Below the pieces are notes generated by a model, which was not told the DNA's origin, did no database searches, and worked only from the letters and a program-made list of their open reading frames with translations. From NCBI RefSeq assembly GCF_000719475.1, contig NZ_JOGO01000055.1, positions 1 through 41,319 of the forward strand: a DNA stretch of 41,319 nucleotides, given 5' to 3'. The stretch is from Streptomyces sp. NRRL F-5630 (GTDB lineage: Bacteria; Actinomycetota; Actinomycetes; Streptomycetales; Streptomycetaceae). Below, piece after piece: positions 23,857-32,722 of this stretch. How positions within the stretch are numbered: the stretch's first letter is position 1; each line of letters begins with the position of its first letter. A program made the translations under genes and the position numbers.

Positions 23857-24981
23857 TCAGACGTACCGTTCCAGGATCGACGACTCCGCCAGGCGCGACA
23901 GCCCCTCGCGCACGCTCCGGGCGCGGGCCTCGCCCACCCCGTCGACCGTCTGGAGGTCGTCGACGCTCGCGGCGAGCAGCTTCTGCAAGCCGCTGAAGTG
24001 CTCGACGAGGCGGTCGATGATGGCTCCGGGCAGCCGCGGGACCTTCGCGAGGAGCCGGTAGCCGCGCGGCGAGACCGCCGAGTCGAGCGCCTCGGGGGAG
24101 CCCGTGTAGCCGAGGGCGCGGGCCACGACGGGGAGTTCGAGCAGCTCGGTGTGCGTGAGCGCGTTCAGCTCCGTGAGCGCTTCCTCGACGGTACGGGCCC
24201 GGCGCGCGGTCGGCTCGGGCACGTAGTCGCGGGCGACGAGCTCACGCTCCGGCTCGACACCGGCGATCAGCTCGTCGAGCTGGAGCGCGAGGAGGCGCCC
24301 GTCGGTGCCCAGCTCCACCACGTACTCGGCGATCTCCGTCGCGATCCGCCGCACCATCTCCAGGCGCTGCGCGACCGCGCACACGTCCCGCACCGTGACG
24401 AGGTCCTCGATCTCCAGCGCGGAGAGCGTCCCCGCCACCTCGTCGAGGCGCAGCTTGTACCGCTCCAGGGTCGCGAGCGCCTGGTTGGCGCGCGAGAGGA
24501 TCGCTGCGGAGTCCTCCATGACCCGGCGCTGCCCGTCCACGTACAGCGCGATGAGCCGCATCGACTGGCTCACCGAGACGACGGGGAAACCCACCTGCTT
24601 GGAGACGCGGTCGGCGGTGCGGTGCCGTGTGCCGGTCTCCTCGGTCGGGATCGTCGGATCGGGCACGAACTGCACGCCCGCCCGCAGGATCTTGGTGAGG
24701 TCCTTGTCGAGCACGATGCCGCCGTCGAGCTTGCACAGCTCCCGCAGCCGGGTCGCGCTGAACTCCACGTCGAGGTTGAACCCGCCCGTGCACAGGGACT
24801 CGACCGTCTTGTCCCAGCCGAGGACGATGAGCCCGCCCGTGTTCCCGCGCAGGACCCGTTCGAGTCCGTCCCGCAGGGCCGTGCCCGGCGCGACCGCGCT
24901 CAGTGAGGCGCGCATCAGCGCATCGGCACGGGCAACACCGCCCGACTTGCCGGGAGTCGCTCCCCGGTCGCCTGCTGCCAC
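23857..24981 (-). CDS. disA: DNA-integrity scanning diadenylate cyclase DisA
   Basis: 374 residues. Makes cyclic di-AMP from two ATP and links its synthesis to DNA branch structures. The DAC domain shows [12 protein letters not shown], the catalytic loop [11 protein letters not shown] (Asp86-Gly87-Gly88 where many homologues have Asp-Gly-Ala) and the RHR motif in [10 protein letters not shown] (119-121). A helical spine follows and a C-terminal helix-hairpin-helix domain ([25 protein letters not shown]) binds DNA. GTG 24981 has GGAGGA five bases upstream; an ATG nearer the ribosome site is out of frame. radA is the next upstream gene on the same strand, an association also known in Bacillus, though here 180 bases apart. 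In Streptomyces c-di-AMP acts on osmotic balance and development. Confidence 0.95.
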   Translation of the reverse strand: MAAGDRGATPGKSGGVARADALMRASLSAVAPGTALRDGLERVLRGNTGGLIVLGWDKTVESLCTGGFNLDVEFSATRLRELCKLDGGIVLDKDLTKILRAGVQFVPDPTIPTEETGTRHRTADRVSKQVGFPVVSVSQSMRLIALYVDGQRRVMEDSAAILSRANQALATLERYKLRLDEVAGTLSALEIEDLVTVRDVCAVAQRLEMVRRIATEIAEYVVELGTDGRLLALQLDELIAGVEPERELVARDYVPEPTARRARTVEEALTELNALTHTELLELPVVARALGYTGSPEALDSAVSPRGYRLLAKVPRLPGAIIDRLVEHFSGLQKLLAASVDDLQTVDGVGEARARSVREGLSRLAESSILERYV

Positions 24982-25161
24982 TGCATTCCTCCGGTCGCAG
25001 ATCTACGGTGCCCGGCCGCCGCCCCGCCCGGCCCTCCCCGGGCCCAGGCGGCCCGTGGCCCACCGTACGGACGGGCGAGACCGGGGCAAAGTCTACCGGC
25101 GCCGCCCCGGCGTGCCGGGGCGCAGGCGGACGCGTCCGGACGCGGGACGCGCGCGAGCGGC

Positions 25162-26781
25162 TCAGAACGGGGCCGCCGTGCCCTCCGCCCAGAGATCCGG
25201 CGCCTCTTCCTCGCGGGGCGCCGGGGCGGTGGGGGAGTCCTTCGCGGGGGAGGTGCGCGCGGTGCGGCGCGTGGCCGGCGCACGGCCCTCACCGCGCCCC
25301 GCCGCCGTACGGGCCGCGCCCCGCGCCCGCCCTTCGGCGCCGCGCCCCTCCTCCGTACGCCCCTCGCCTTCGGCGCCCTGGCCGCCTGTCCTCCCGCCGC
25401 GCCCGGCGCTCCGGCCGCGCGGGAGGACGAGGAGGGCGTCGCTGATGTCGGCGACCTCGGTGACGCGCATCCCCGCGGGGACGCGCCCGGGATCGGCGGG
25501 GACGAGCGCGTGGGTGAAGCCGAGGCGGTGGGCCTCGGCGAGACGGCGCTGCACCCCCGTGACACGCCGCACCTCGCCCGCGAGACCCACCTCGCCGATC
25601 GCCACGAGGTTCTTCGGCAGCGGGGTGTCGCTCGCCGCGCTCGCGAGGGCGAGAGCGATGGCGAGGTCGGCGGCCGGTTCGGAGAGCTTCACGCCGCCGA
25701 CCGTCGCGCTGTAGATGTCGCGCTTGCCGAGCGCGCTGATGCGCCCGCGCTGTTCGAGGACGGCGAGCATCATCGAGACGCGCGAGGTCTCCAGGCCGGA
25801 GGTGGTGCGACGCGGCGAGGGGATCTGGGAGTCGACGGTGAGCGCCTGCACCTCGGCGACGAGGGGCCGGCGACCCTCCAGCGTGACGGTGAGGCAGGTG
25901 CCGGGGACGGGCTCGTCGCGGCGGGTGAGGAAGAGGCCGGAGGGGTCGGTGACCCCGGTGATGCCCTCGTCGTGCAGCTCGAAGCAGCCCACCTCGTCGG
26001 TCGCGCCGAAGCGGTTCTTGACGCCGCGCACGAGGCGCAGGCGCGCGTGCCGGTCGCCCTCGAAGCTGAGGACGACGTCGACGAGGTGTTCCAGGAGGCG
26101 GGGCCCGGCGATGGCGCCGTCCTTCGTGACATGGCCGACGAGCAGGGTCGCCATGCCGCGCTCCTTCGACGCGCGGATGAGGGCCCCCGCCACCTCGCGC
26201 ACCTGCGCCATGCCGCCGGGCGCGCCGTCGATCTCGGGCGAGGCGACGGTCTGCACGGAGTCGACGACGAGCAGCGAGGGCTTCACCGCGTCGAGGTGGC
26301 CGAGGACGGCGGAGAGGTCGGTCTCGGCCGCCAGGTACAGCTCGTCGTCGAGCGCGTCGATGCGGTCCGCGCGGAGCCGGACCTGCGAGGCCGACTCCTC
26401 GCCCGTCACGTACAGCGTGCGGTGGCCGGGACCCGCGGCCTTCGCGGCCACGTCGAGGAGCAGCGTGGACTTGCCGACCCCCGGCTCCCCCGCGAGGAGG
26501 ACGACGGCGCCAGGCACGAGCCCGCCGCCGAGCACCCGGTCCAGCTCGGGCACCCCGGTCGAACGCGCCGTGGCCTGCCGCCCGTCGACCTGCGCGATGG
26601 GAAGGGCGGAGGTGGTGACCCGGCCCGGCGCCGTGGTGCGCACCGCGGGAGCGCCGTACTCCTCGATCGTCCCCCACGCCTGGCATTCCGGGCAGCGCCC
26701 CAGCCACTTGGCCGTCTGCCAGCCGCACTCGGTGCAGCGGTAGGAGGGGCGTTCTTTGGCGGACTTGGTGCGGGTGGGCAT
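25162..26781 (-). CDS. radA: DNA repair protein RadA (branch-migration helicase)
   Basis: 539 residues. RecA-related motor that helps process recombination intermediates. N-terminal zinc finger Cys16-x2-Cys19...Cys30-x2-Cys33 (YRCTECGWQTAKWLGRCPEC), Walker A GEPGVGKST, Walker B LLVVDSVQT, the RadA-specific KNRFG motif, and a Lon-like C-terminal domain (PLPKNLVAIGEVGLAGEVRRV). The core ends near residue 460 with VADISDALLVLPRG; the remaining about 80 residues are a Gly/Arg/Ala-rich, probably disordered tail ending in APDLWAEGTAAPF, longer than usual. The ATG at 26781 has a -10 box TACGGT exactly six bases upstream. Adjacent disA in Bacillus is inhibited by RadA, so a functional tie between the two products is likely. 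Confidence 0.95.
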   Translation of the reverse strand: MPTRTKSAKERPSYRCTECGWQTAKWLGRCPECQAWGTIEEYGAPAVRTTAPGRVTTSALPIAQVDGRQATARSTGVPELDRVLGGGLVPGAVVLLAGEPGVGKSTLLLDVAAKAAGPGHRTLYVTGEESASQVRLRADRIDALDDELYLAAETDLSAVLGHLDAVKPSLLVVDSVQTVASPEIDGAPGGMAQVREVAGALIRASKERGMATLLVGHVTKDGAIAGPRLLEHLVDVVLSFEGDRHARLRLVRGVKNRFGATDEVGCFELHDEGITGVTDPSGLFLTRRDEPVPGTCLTVTLEGRRPLVAEVQALTVDSQIPSPRRTTSGLETSRVSMMLAVLEQRGRISALGKRDIYSATVGGVKLSEPAADLAIALALASAASDTPLPKNLVAIGEVGLAGEVRRVTGVQRRLAEAHRLGFTHALVPADPGRVPAGMRVTEVADISDALLVLPRGRSAGRGGRTGGQGAEGEGRTEEGRGAEGRARGAARTAAGRGEGRAPATRRTARTSPAKDSPTAPAPREEEAPDLWAEGTAAPF

Positions 26782-26787
26782 GCGGCC

Positions 26788-26793
26788 ACCGTA
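26788..26793 (-). promoter_or_regulatory. -10 box TACGGT of radA, leaderless promoter candidate
   Basis: Minus-strand TACGGT, then six bases, then the radA ATG. Confidence 0.5.
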
Positions 26794-26856
26794 GCGGGAG
26801 GGACTGACAGGGGAAGGCGGGGCGAGTGGCGCGGGCGGAAGGTCCGGGTTTTCCGG

Positions 26857-26907
26857 GGGATGTCCCTGAGGGGGAGGGGCGGGGGGTCGGGGATGTCCCC
26901 TAGGGGA
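26857..26907. promoter_or_regulatory. repeated GGGATGTCCC...AGGGG operator candidate
   Basis: GGGATGTCCC starts at 26857 and again at 26890, 33 bases apart; each is followed by AGGGG. The second copy contains the perfect palindrome TCCCCTAGGGGA (26896-26907). Regulator unknown. Confidence 0.4.
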
Positions 26908-27189
26908 TGCGTGGCCCCCCGACGGGCCACAACGGTCGGGGGGTGGCGGGGAGTTCCCCGGGGCGGGGGCGGAGTGGGGTGAAGTGGGCGCGGGGTGGGG
27001 GAGTGTGGGGGGCCGGGTGGGGCGTGGAGGTGCGGGTGGCCGCGCGGAAGTGCTTCTTACGCCCCCGCGTGGGCTCGTACGCCCCCGCATGAAGCCGTAC
27101 GCGTCCTCCGCTGTCCCCTTTCGAGCGATCTGTTCACCCGTAAGGAGTAAATCGGCTCAAGGAGGGGCGAGTGAGGGCGCGGGGGCGCC

Positions 27190-27195
27190 TACGGT
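27190..27195 (+). promoter_or_regulatory. -10 box TACGGT, leaderless promoter candidate
   Basis: Six bases before the GTG at 27202; the same hexamer and spacing as the divergent radA promoter. Confidence 0.5.
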
Positions 27196-27201
27196 CGCCG
27201 G

Positions 27202-28893
27202 GTGATGAGCAGCAGGACCGAGCACTCCACCTCCCGGGACGGCACGGGCTCCTCCGGCGTGCCCGGCGCGGCCGCGGCGCGGCCCGGCGAGGCCATCGAC
27301 GAGCGGTTCGACGGGTACCTCGACGGCCTCTTCACGTACTGCCTCTCCGTCCTGTGCGCGCACGACGCGGCGGTCGGTGTGGTCGGCGAGGTCCTCGCAC
27401 TCGCCGCGCGCAAGCAGAGCCGCGCCCCGCAGGACGAGGAGGACCGGCAGGCGTGGCTCTACGCGCTGGCCCGCTGGGTGTGCCTGCGGCGGCTCACCGA
27501 GACGCGCGGACGCCCCGAGGAGGAAGCGCGCGAGGAGTCCGCGGAGGGGCGCGAGCGGCGCAGGGAACTGGCCCGGCTCGCCTGGCCCGAGGCGGCCGGG
27601 ACGAGCCCCGAGCAGCGCGAGGCGCTGGAACTCGCGGTACGGCACGGGCTGACCCCGCTCCAGGTGGCCTCGGTGATCGGCCTGGAGGCGAGCGCGGCGC
27701 GGGAACTGCTCGCGGCGGCGGCGTGCGAGGTGGAGCGGACGCGGGTCGCGCTGGGGGTCGCGGCGAGCGGGGGCTGCCCCGTCGCGGCGCGGTACGCGGG
27801 GGACCGGCGCATTCCGCTGGGCTCCGCGCTGCGCGGTGAGCTGGTGCGCCACGTCGACGAGTGCCCGCGCTGCCGCCGTACCGCCGAACGCGCCGGTGCC
27901 GCCGAACCGTGGCCGGGCACGGCCGTCACCCCGGACGCGCTGCCCGTCCTCACCGCCCCCCGCGCCGAGATCCTCGCGCACGCCACCGCTCCGCAGTCCA
28001 AGCGCCGCAAAGACGCCACGCAGTTGCGCCTCGACCGCAAGGGCTTCCCGATGGACGCGCGGGAGCGCGCGGCCCGGCGCGAACGCCTGCGCTCGCGCGC
28101 CGTGACGACGACGGTCGTGGCGACCGTCGTCGCCGCGCCGCTCCTCGCCCTGTGGACCTCGTACGGGGGCGGGCTGCCGTTCTTCGACGACGGCCCCGAC
28201 GGCGGTCGCTCGGTGAGCGCGCGGGACGGCGAGGGCAAGGACGGAGCGGGAGCGGAGCCGTACGAGAACGCGGGCAGCGCCCAGGACGCGGGCGAACCGC
28301 TCTCGGCGACCGTCCTCGACCCGGAGGGCAAGCACCGCGCGGGCGCCTCCGGGCTCGCCGTCACCGTCCGCACGCGCGGCGACACCAGCCTGATCACGCT
28401 GCGCGCCACCGGCCGCGCTCCGCTCGACTGGGGACTCGCGACGGAGGCCGACTGGGTGCGGCTGAGCAAGCACGCCGGGCGGCTCGAACCGGGCGAGTCG
28501 GTGACAGTGCGGGCGCACGTGGTGCCCGGCCGCTCGCCGGAGCACGGCTGGCGGGCGGAGATCCGGGTGAGCCCGGTGGACGCGGTGATCGTGCTCAGCG
28601 GCAGCGGCACCCGCGGCCGTACGCACGAGAAGGGCACCGGAGGCGGCCGGGAGAGCGCCGAGCCGCCCACCGGATCGCGGCCGAGCGCCGGGCCGAGCCA
28701 CAGCCAGGCGCCCCCGACCGACACCGGTCCGAGCGAGAACCCGCCACCCACCGACACAGGGCCGAGCGAGCCGCCCGCGAGCCAGCCGCCCGAACCACCC
28801 GAGAGCACCCCGCCGACCTCGGGACCCACGAGCCCGGAGGAACCGGCGGAGGGCGAGCCGGGCACGGAGGGGCAGCCACTACGGAGGCACTAG
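27202..28893 (+). CDS. membrane protein with sigma-like, zinc-finger and BACON-like parts
   Basis: 563 residues. Residues about 35-100 (FDGYLDGLFTYCLSVL, AWLYALARWVCLRRL) follow the pattern of ECF sigma region 2, and 133-185 (SPEQREALELAVRHGLTPLQVA, IGLEASAARELLAAA) that of region 4. A short anti-sigma-type zinc finger comes next: His217, Cys221 and Cys224 in LVRHVDECPRCRR. One membrane segment spans 299-318 (VTTTVVATVVAAPLLALW). Outside, residues about 385-465 look like a BACON/immunoglobulin-type domain (RAPLDWGLATEADWVRLS, GRLEPGESVTVRAHVV), and the end is a Pro/Thr/Ser tail with PPTDTGPSE twice. The sigma helices lack the strongly basic recognition surface, so activity as a sigma factor is doubtful. 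Binding of glycan by the outer domain is inference from the family. Confidence 0.8.
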   Translation: MMSSRTEHSTSRDGTGSSGVPGAAAARPGEAIDERFDGYLDGLFTYCLSVLCAHDAAVGVVGEVLALAARKQSRAPQDEEDRQAWLYALARWVCLRRLTETRGRPEEEAREESAEGRERRRELARLAWPEAAGTSPEQREALELAVRHGLTPLQVASVIGLEASAARELLAAAACEVERTRVALGVAASGGCPVAARYAGDRRIPLGSALRGELVRHVDECPRCRRTAERAGAAEPWPGTAVTPDALPVLTAPRAEILAHATAPQSKRRKDATQLRLDRKGFPMDARERAARRERLRSRAVTTTVVATVVAAPLLALWTSYGGGLPFFDDGPDGGRSVSARDGEGKDGAGAEPYENAGSAQDAGEPLSATVLDPEGKHRAGASGLAVTVRTRGDTSLITLRATGRAPLDWGLATEADWVRLSKHAGRLEPGESVTVRAHVVPGRSPEHGWRAEIRVSPVDAVIVLSGSGTRGRTHEKGTGGGRESAEPPTGSRPSAGPSHSQAPPTDTGPSENPPPTDTGPSEPPASQPPEPPESTPPTSGPTSPEEPAEGEPGTEGQPLRRH

Positions 28894-29023
28894 GCAGGCC
28901 CGGCCTCCGCCCCCGGCCGGTAGGCACGATCCCCCCGCCCGCAGACGCTCGGCCAGGGCCCCGGCGCCCCGGCGCACGGGCCGGTCCCGCCCGGCCCGGC
29001 TCCCGTACGGCCGCCCGCCCCCG

Positions 29024-30043
29024 TCACCCCACCTGGTCCGCCGGGTGCGGGGCCACCAGCGGAAGCTGCGAGGCGAGCCGCGCCTCGCACAGCTCCACCA
29101 GTCGCGCGTACGCCTTCTCGCCCATCAGCTCCGTCAGCTCGGGCCGGTACGAGACGTAGACGGGTTCGCCCGCGCCGTGCGCCGAGGTCGCCGAGGTGCA
29201 CCACCAGTGCAGGTCGTGGCCGCCCGGACCCCAGCCCCTGCGGTCGTACTCGCCGATCGAGACCTGGAGGATCTGCGTACCGTCCGGCCGCTCCACCCAG
29301 TCGTACGTCCGGCGCACCGGCAGCTGCCAGCACACGTCCGGCTTCGTCTCCAGCGGCTCGCGGCCCTCGCGCAGCGCCAGGATGTGCAGGGCGCAGCCCG
29401 CGCCGCCCGCGAAGCCGGGCCGGTTCTGGAACACGCACGAACCCTGCCAGCGCCGCGTCTGCCGCTCCCCGTCGTTCTCGTCGAGCTGCACCCAGCCCGT
29501 CGAGGTGCCCACGTCGTGGTGCTGCCAGATGTCCGGCGTGAGGCGCTCGACGAAACCGGCGACCCGCTCCTCGTCCTCCTCGTCCGAGAAGTGCGCGCCC
29601 AGCGTGCAGCAGCCGTCGGCCGCGCGCCCCGCCTGAATGCCCTGGCAGCCGCTGCCGAAGACGCAGCTCCAGCGCGAGGTGAGCCACGTCAGGTCGCAGC
29701 GGAAGACCTGCTCCTCGTCCTCCGGGTCGGGGAACTCCACCCACGCCCGCGCGAAATCGAGCCCCTTCTCGTCGTCCTCGGGAAGGGGGTACGCGCCCGG
29801 CTCGGTCGCCACCGCGACGACCACCTCGCCCGCACCGTCCTCCGCCGGAGCGGTCCGCAGCTCGCGCGCGAGCGACGCGGCCCGCTCGGCGCTCCGCTTC
29901 GCGCGCGACGTCGTGCTCCGCTTGTCCGCCTGCTTCTCGCCCTGCTCGCGCTTCCGCTTGTCCTGCTTCTGCTGCTGCGGCACCTCGGGGGCCCCTTCGG
30001 ACGGCGGCATTTCCGGGGACTTCGCCTTTTTCGTCTTCGGCAC
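29024..30043 (-). CDS. conserved cysteine-rich protein with charged N-terminus
   Basis: 339 residues, function not known. Residues 1-70 are highly charged and Lys/Arg/Glu-rich (probably disordered, repeated KR and EK). The folded part begins near 95 and contains a cysteine cluster: Cys116, Cys127, Cys133 and the pair Cys145-Cys146 ([11 protein letters not shown]), then [17 protein letters not shown] and [10 protein letters not shown]. The spacing recalls YkgJ/DUF3109-type putative metal-binding proteins, including the CC pair, but I cannot confirm this. Several Trp residues near the cluster (DLHWWC) are notable. The start is a GTG with a -10 box TACGCT six bases upstream on the minus strand. 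Convergent with the sigma-like gene and divergent from ppx. Confidence 0.75.
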   Translation of the reverse strand: MPKTKKAKSPEMPPSEGAPEVPQQQKQDKRKREQGEKQADKRSTTSRAKRSAERAASLARELRTAPAEDGAGEVVVAVATEPGAYPLPEDDEKGLDFARAWVEFPDPEDEEQVFRCDLTWLTSRWSCVFGSGCQGIQAGRAADGCCTLGAHFSDEEDEERVAGFVERLTPDIWQHHDVGTSTGWVQLDENDGERQTRRWQGSCVFQNRPGFAGGAGCALHILALREGREPLETKPDVCWQLPVRRTYDWVERPDGTQILQVSIGEYDRRGWGPGGHDLHWWCTSATSAHGAGEPVYVSYRPELTELMGEKAYARLVELCEARLASQLPLVAPHPADQVG

Positions 30044-30102
30044 GCGCCCAGCGTAAGCGCGTCGCCCCGCCGACCGGGAACGTCACGCCCGCGCCTCGCC
30101 CA

Positions 30103-30166
30103 CCAGGTCACGCCGGTTCTTTGCCCCCCAGGTCACGGCGCGTACGCCACCAGGGTCACGGCGCGT
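30103..30166. repeat. three direct repeats CCAG(G)GTCACG in divergent promoter region
   Basis: Copies at 30103-30112, 30128-30137 and 30150-30160, spaced 25 and 22 bases. Spacing near whole helical turns suits one protein binding the same face; unknown factor. Confidence 0.5.
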
Positions 30167-30351
30167 CCCTTTACACGTGGCGGTACGGGGCTGACCCGGT
30201 GGCGCTCCTTCGTGCCGCCACGCCGCGCGCTCTCGCGAGGCCGCTCCCGCACCGCCCCGCGCGCGGCGTCCGCTTCCGCCTGCGGCCGGCCGCGCCCCGT
30301 ACGCCCCGGTACACCGTCCGGTACTCCGCCCGCGCGCCCGGACCGGCGCAG

Positions 30352-30357
30352 TAGCGT
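30352..30357 (+). promoter_or_regulatory. -10 box TAGCGT upstream of ppx
   Basis: Eight bases before the ATG at 30366; no ribosome site. Confidence 0.4.
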
Positions 30358-30365
30358 GTGCGGTC

Positions 30366-31433
30366 ATGAGGCTCGGAGTACTCGACGTCGGCTCGAACAC
30401 GGTGCATCTGCTTGTCGTCGACGCCCACCACGGCGCGCGGCCGTTGCCCGCGCACTCGCACAAGGCCGAACTGCGCCTGGCCCAGTTGCTCGACGCGGAC
30501 GGCGCGATCGGTGAACGCGGCGTGACCGCGCTCATCGCGACCCTCCGCGAAGCGCTCCAGGCCGCCGAGGACAAGGGCGTCGAGGAACTGCTCCCCTTCG
30601 CGACCTCCGCCGTGCGCGACGCCGTCAACGCCGACGAGGTGCTGCGCCGCGTCCGCGAGGAGACGGGCGTGCGGCTCGACGTGCTCAGCGGCCCGGAGGA
30701 GGCGCGGCTCACGTTCCTCGCCGCGCGCCGCTGGTTCGGCTGGTCGGCGGGCAGGCTGCTGCTGCTCGACATCGGCGGCGGCTCGCTGGAGATCGCCTTC
30801 GGCCTCGACGAGGAACCCGACGCGGCCGTCTCGCTGCCGCTCGGCGCCGGCCGCCTCACGCACACGCGCCTGCCCGGCGACCCGCCCCCGCCCGAGGACG
30901 TCAGGGAGCTGCGCAAGTACGTGCGGGCCACGATCGCCCGCGTCGTCGGCGAGTTCAGCCGCTTCGGGCCGCCCGACCACGTCGTCGCGACGTCCAAGAC
31001 CTTCCGCCGCCTCGCCCGCGTCGGCGGCGCGGCACGCTCCTCCGAGGGGCTGTACGTGACGCGCGAGCTCAAGCGCCGCTCCCTGGAGGAGTGGGTGCCG
31101 CGTGTCGCCGCGATGACCGCCGCCGAACGCGCCGAACTCCCCGGCATCCCCGGGGACCGCGCCGACCAGCTTCTCGCGGGCGCGATCGTCGCCGAGGGCG
31201 CCTTCGACCTCTTCGGCGTCGAACGCGCCGAGATCTGCCCGTGGGCACTCCGCGAAGGCGTCATCCTCCGCCGCCTCGACCGGCTGGACCGCCTGGACCG
31301 TGCTGATCGGCTCGACCGCGCTGACCGGTTCGACCGCGCTGACCGGTTCGACCGCGCTGACCGGCTCGATCGCGCCGAGGGCGGGAGCGGACCCGTGGCG
31401 GAGGCGGTCGCGCCACGGACACCCCGGGTCTGA
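30366..31433 (+). CDS. Ppx/GppA-family phosphatase with a repeat-encoded tail
   Basis: 355 residues. Family members hydrolyse polyphosphate or pppGpp and so touch phosphate storage and the stringent response. ASKHA-fold motifs: [18 protein letters not shown] (phosphate 1), [42 protein letters not shown] (phosphate 2), and a conserved basic helix [14 protein letters not shown]. About 310 residues is usual for the short actinobacterial form. Here the last about 45 residues are made of DR-rich repeats ([13 protein letters not shown]) encoded by an 18-bp minisatellite (31276-31365), then AEGGSG. The repeated Asp-Arg pattern would be a highly charged helix. The enzyme core is intact, so activity is likely unaffected. 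The next gene lies 207 bases downstream. Confidence 0.9.
   Translation: MRLGVLDVGSNTVHLLVVDAHHGARPLPAHSHKAELRLAQLLDADGAIGERGVTALIATLREALQAAEDKGVEELLPFATSAVRDAVNADEVLRRVREETGVRLDVLSGPEEARLTFLAARRWFGWSAGRLLLLDIGGGSLEIAFGLDEEPDAAVSLPLGAGRLTHTRLPGDPPPPEDVRELRKYVRATIARVVGEFSRFGPPDHVVATSKTFRRLARVGGAARSSEGLYVTRELKRRSLEEWVPRVAAMTAAERAELPGIPGDRADQLLAGAIVAEGAFDLFGVERAEICPWALREGVILRRLDRLDRLDRADRLDRADRFDRADRFDRADRLDRAEGGSGPVAEAVAPRTPRV
31276..31365 (+). repeat. 18-bp minisatellite in the ppx 3' end, five units
   Basis: Units start at 31276, 31294, 31312, 31330 and 31348; consensus TCGACCGCGCTGACCGGT. The third and fourth are identical, and the fifth differs only in its last base. A decayed unit follows. 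Encodes six-residue Asp-Arg repeats. Confidence 0.9.
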
Positions 31434-31628
31434 GGGGGCGCGCCGACCGCCCCCTTCCCTCTCGCCCCGCACGCTCCCGCTCCGCCCCTCCTGACGAAGC
31501 GCCCGCTCCCGCTCCCGCCTCGTGGCGAACCGCACACTCCGCGCCACCGCGCAGGTCGCGCCGGGCGGGACCGCGGCCCGCGCGCCCCGGCGGGGCTTCC
31601 GCCCGGACACCGGCGCGCTACCGCCCCG

Positions 31629-31634
31629 TAGGCT
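31629..31634 (+). promoter_or_regulatory. -10 box TAGGCT, leaderless promoter candidate
   Basis: Followed by six G residues, then the GTG at 31641. Confidence 0.45.
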
Positions 31635-31640
31635 GGGGGG

Positions 31641-32624
31641 GTGGTTGAAGCAGCGGTCCGCGTTCCGGGTGCGAAGGTCGCCCTGTCGACGGCCTCGGTC
31701 TATCCGGAGTCGACGGCGACGGCCTTCGAGATCGCCGCGCGCCTCGGTTACGACGGCGTCGAGGTCATGGTGTGGACCGACCCGGTCAGCCAGGACATCG
31801 AGGCCCTGCGCAGGCTCTCCGACTTCCACCGCGTCCCCGTCCTCGCCATCCACGCCCCTTGTCTGCTCATCACCCAGCGGGTGTGGACCACGGACCCCTG
31901 GACGAAGCTCCAGCGTGCCCGCAGCGCCGCCGAACGCCTCGGCGCGTCGACCGTCGTCGTCCACCCTCCCTTCCGCTGGCAGCGCCAGTACGCGCGCGAC
32001 TTCGTCGACGGCGTATGGCGCATGGCGAACGAGACGGACGTGCGCTTCGCCGTCGAGAACATGTACCCGTGGCGCTACCGCGAGCGGGAACTCCTCGCCT
32101 ACGCCCCCGACTGGGACGTCTCGCACGACGACTACCGGCACTTCACCGTCGACCTCTCGCACACCGCGACGGCCCGCACCGACGCGACCGCGATGATCGA
32201 CCGCATGGGCGACCGCCTCGCCCACGTGCACCTCGCCGACGGCTCGGGGTCCGGCAAAGACGAGCACCTCGTGCCGGGGCGGGGCACCCAGCCGTGCGCC
32301 GAGACGCTGGAACGCCTCGCCGCGAGCGGCTTCACGGGGCACGTGGTCATCGAGGTCAACACGCGGCGCGCGATGTCCAGCGCCGAACGCGAGGCGGACC
32401 TCGCCGAAGCCCTCGCCTACACGCGCCTCCACCTGACCGCCCCCCTCTCCCCGCCGCGCACCGAAGACCCCGAGGCGACCGGCACCACGGAGGCGACCGG
32501 CGCCACGGAGGCGACCGGCGCCACGGAGGCGACCGGCGCCACCGGATCGACCGATGCCACCGATGCCCCGCGCACCGGTCCCGACCTCACCACCCCCTCG
32601 CCCGCGAAGTCCCCCCGCCCCTGA
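31641..32624 (+). CDS. sugar-phosphate isomerase/epimerase-like TIM-barrel protein
   Basis: 327 residues. Matches the xylose-isomerase-like AP endonuclease 2 superfamily: [32 protein letters not shown] at the start, [33 protein letters not shown] (metal-binding Glu) and [21 protein letters not shown], then HVVIEVNTR. The metal-ligand positions (His, Glu, Asp, Glu) are present, so it is probably an active isomerase, epimerase or endonuclease; the substrate is not known. The C-terminal about 50 residues are a Thr/Ala/Glu repeat (EATGAT) encoded by an 18-bp array, then [15 protein letters not shown]. The start is supported by the -10 box six bases upstream. Confidence 0.85.
   Translation: MVEAAVRVPGAKVALSTASVYPESTATAFEIAARLGYDGVEVMVWTDPVSQDIEALRRLSDFHRVPVLAIHAPCLLITQRVWTTDPWTKLQRARSAAERLGASTVVVHPPFRWQRQYARDFVDGVWRMANETDVRFAVENMYPWRYRERELLAYAPDWDVSHDDYRHFTVDLSHTATARTDATAMIDRMGDRLAHVHLADGSGSGKDEHLVPGRGTQPCAETLERLAASGFTGHVVIEVNTRRAMSSAEREADLAEALAYTRLHLTAPLSPPRTEDPEATGTTEATGATEATGATEATGATGSTDATDAPRTGPDLTTPSPAKSPRP
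32472..32543 (+). repeat. 18-bp minisatellite, four units, in the TIM-barrel gene tail
   Basis: Units start at 32472, 32490, 32508 and 32526; consensus GAGGCGACCGGCGCCACG, with at most one mismatch per unit. Encodes EATGAT. Confidence 0.92.
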
Positions 32625-32722
32625 CCCACCGGGCGGACGGAAGGCCCGGCCACGGGAGCGCGAAACGGGCGGCCGGTACGGGCGCGGCACGGGCACAGAA
32701 CGGCACGCAGGAGGCGGTACGG

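Larger units (their letters stand above)
26782..27201. other. divergent spacer between radA and the sigma-like/BACON gene
   Basis: 420 bases with a pronounced G-rich plus strand between about 26800 and 27020. It holds both flanking -10 boxes and a repeated palindromic motif (26857-26907). No gene. Confidence 0.55.
30044..30365. other. divergent spacer with three CCAGGTCACG repeats
   Basis: 322 bases. The minus-strand -10 box TACGCT (just right of 30043) and the plus-strand TAGCGT (30352-30357, eight bases before 30366) mark its ends. Between them CCAGGTCACG occurs at 30103 and 30128, and CCAGGGTCACG at 30150; the last two are both followed by GCGCGT. Confidence 0.55.
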
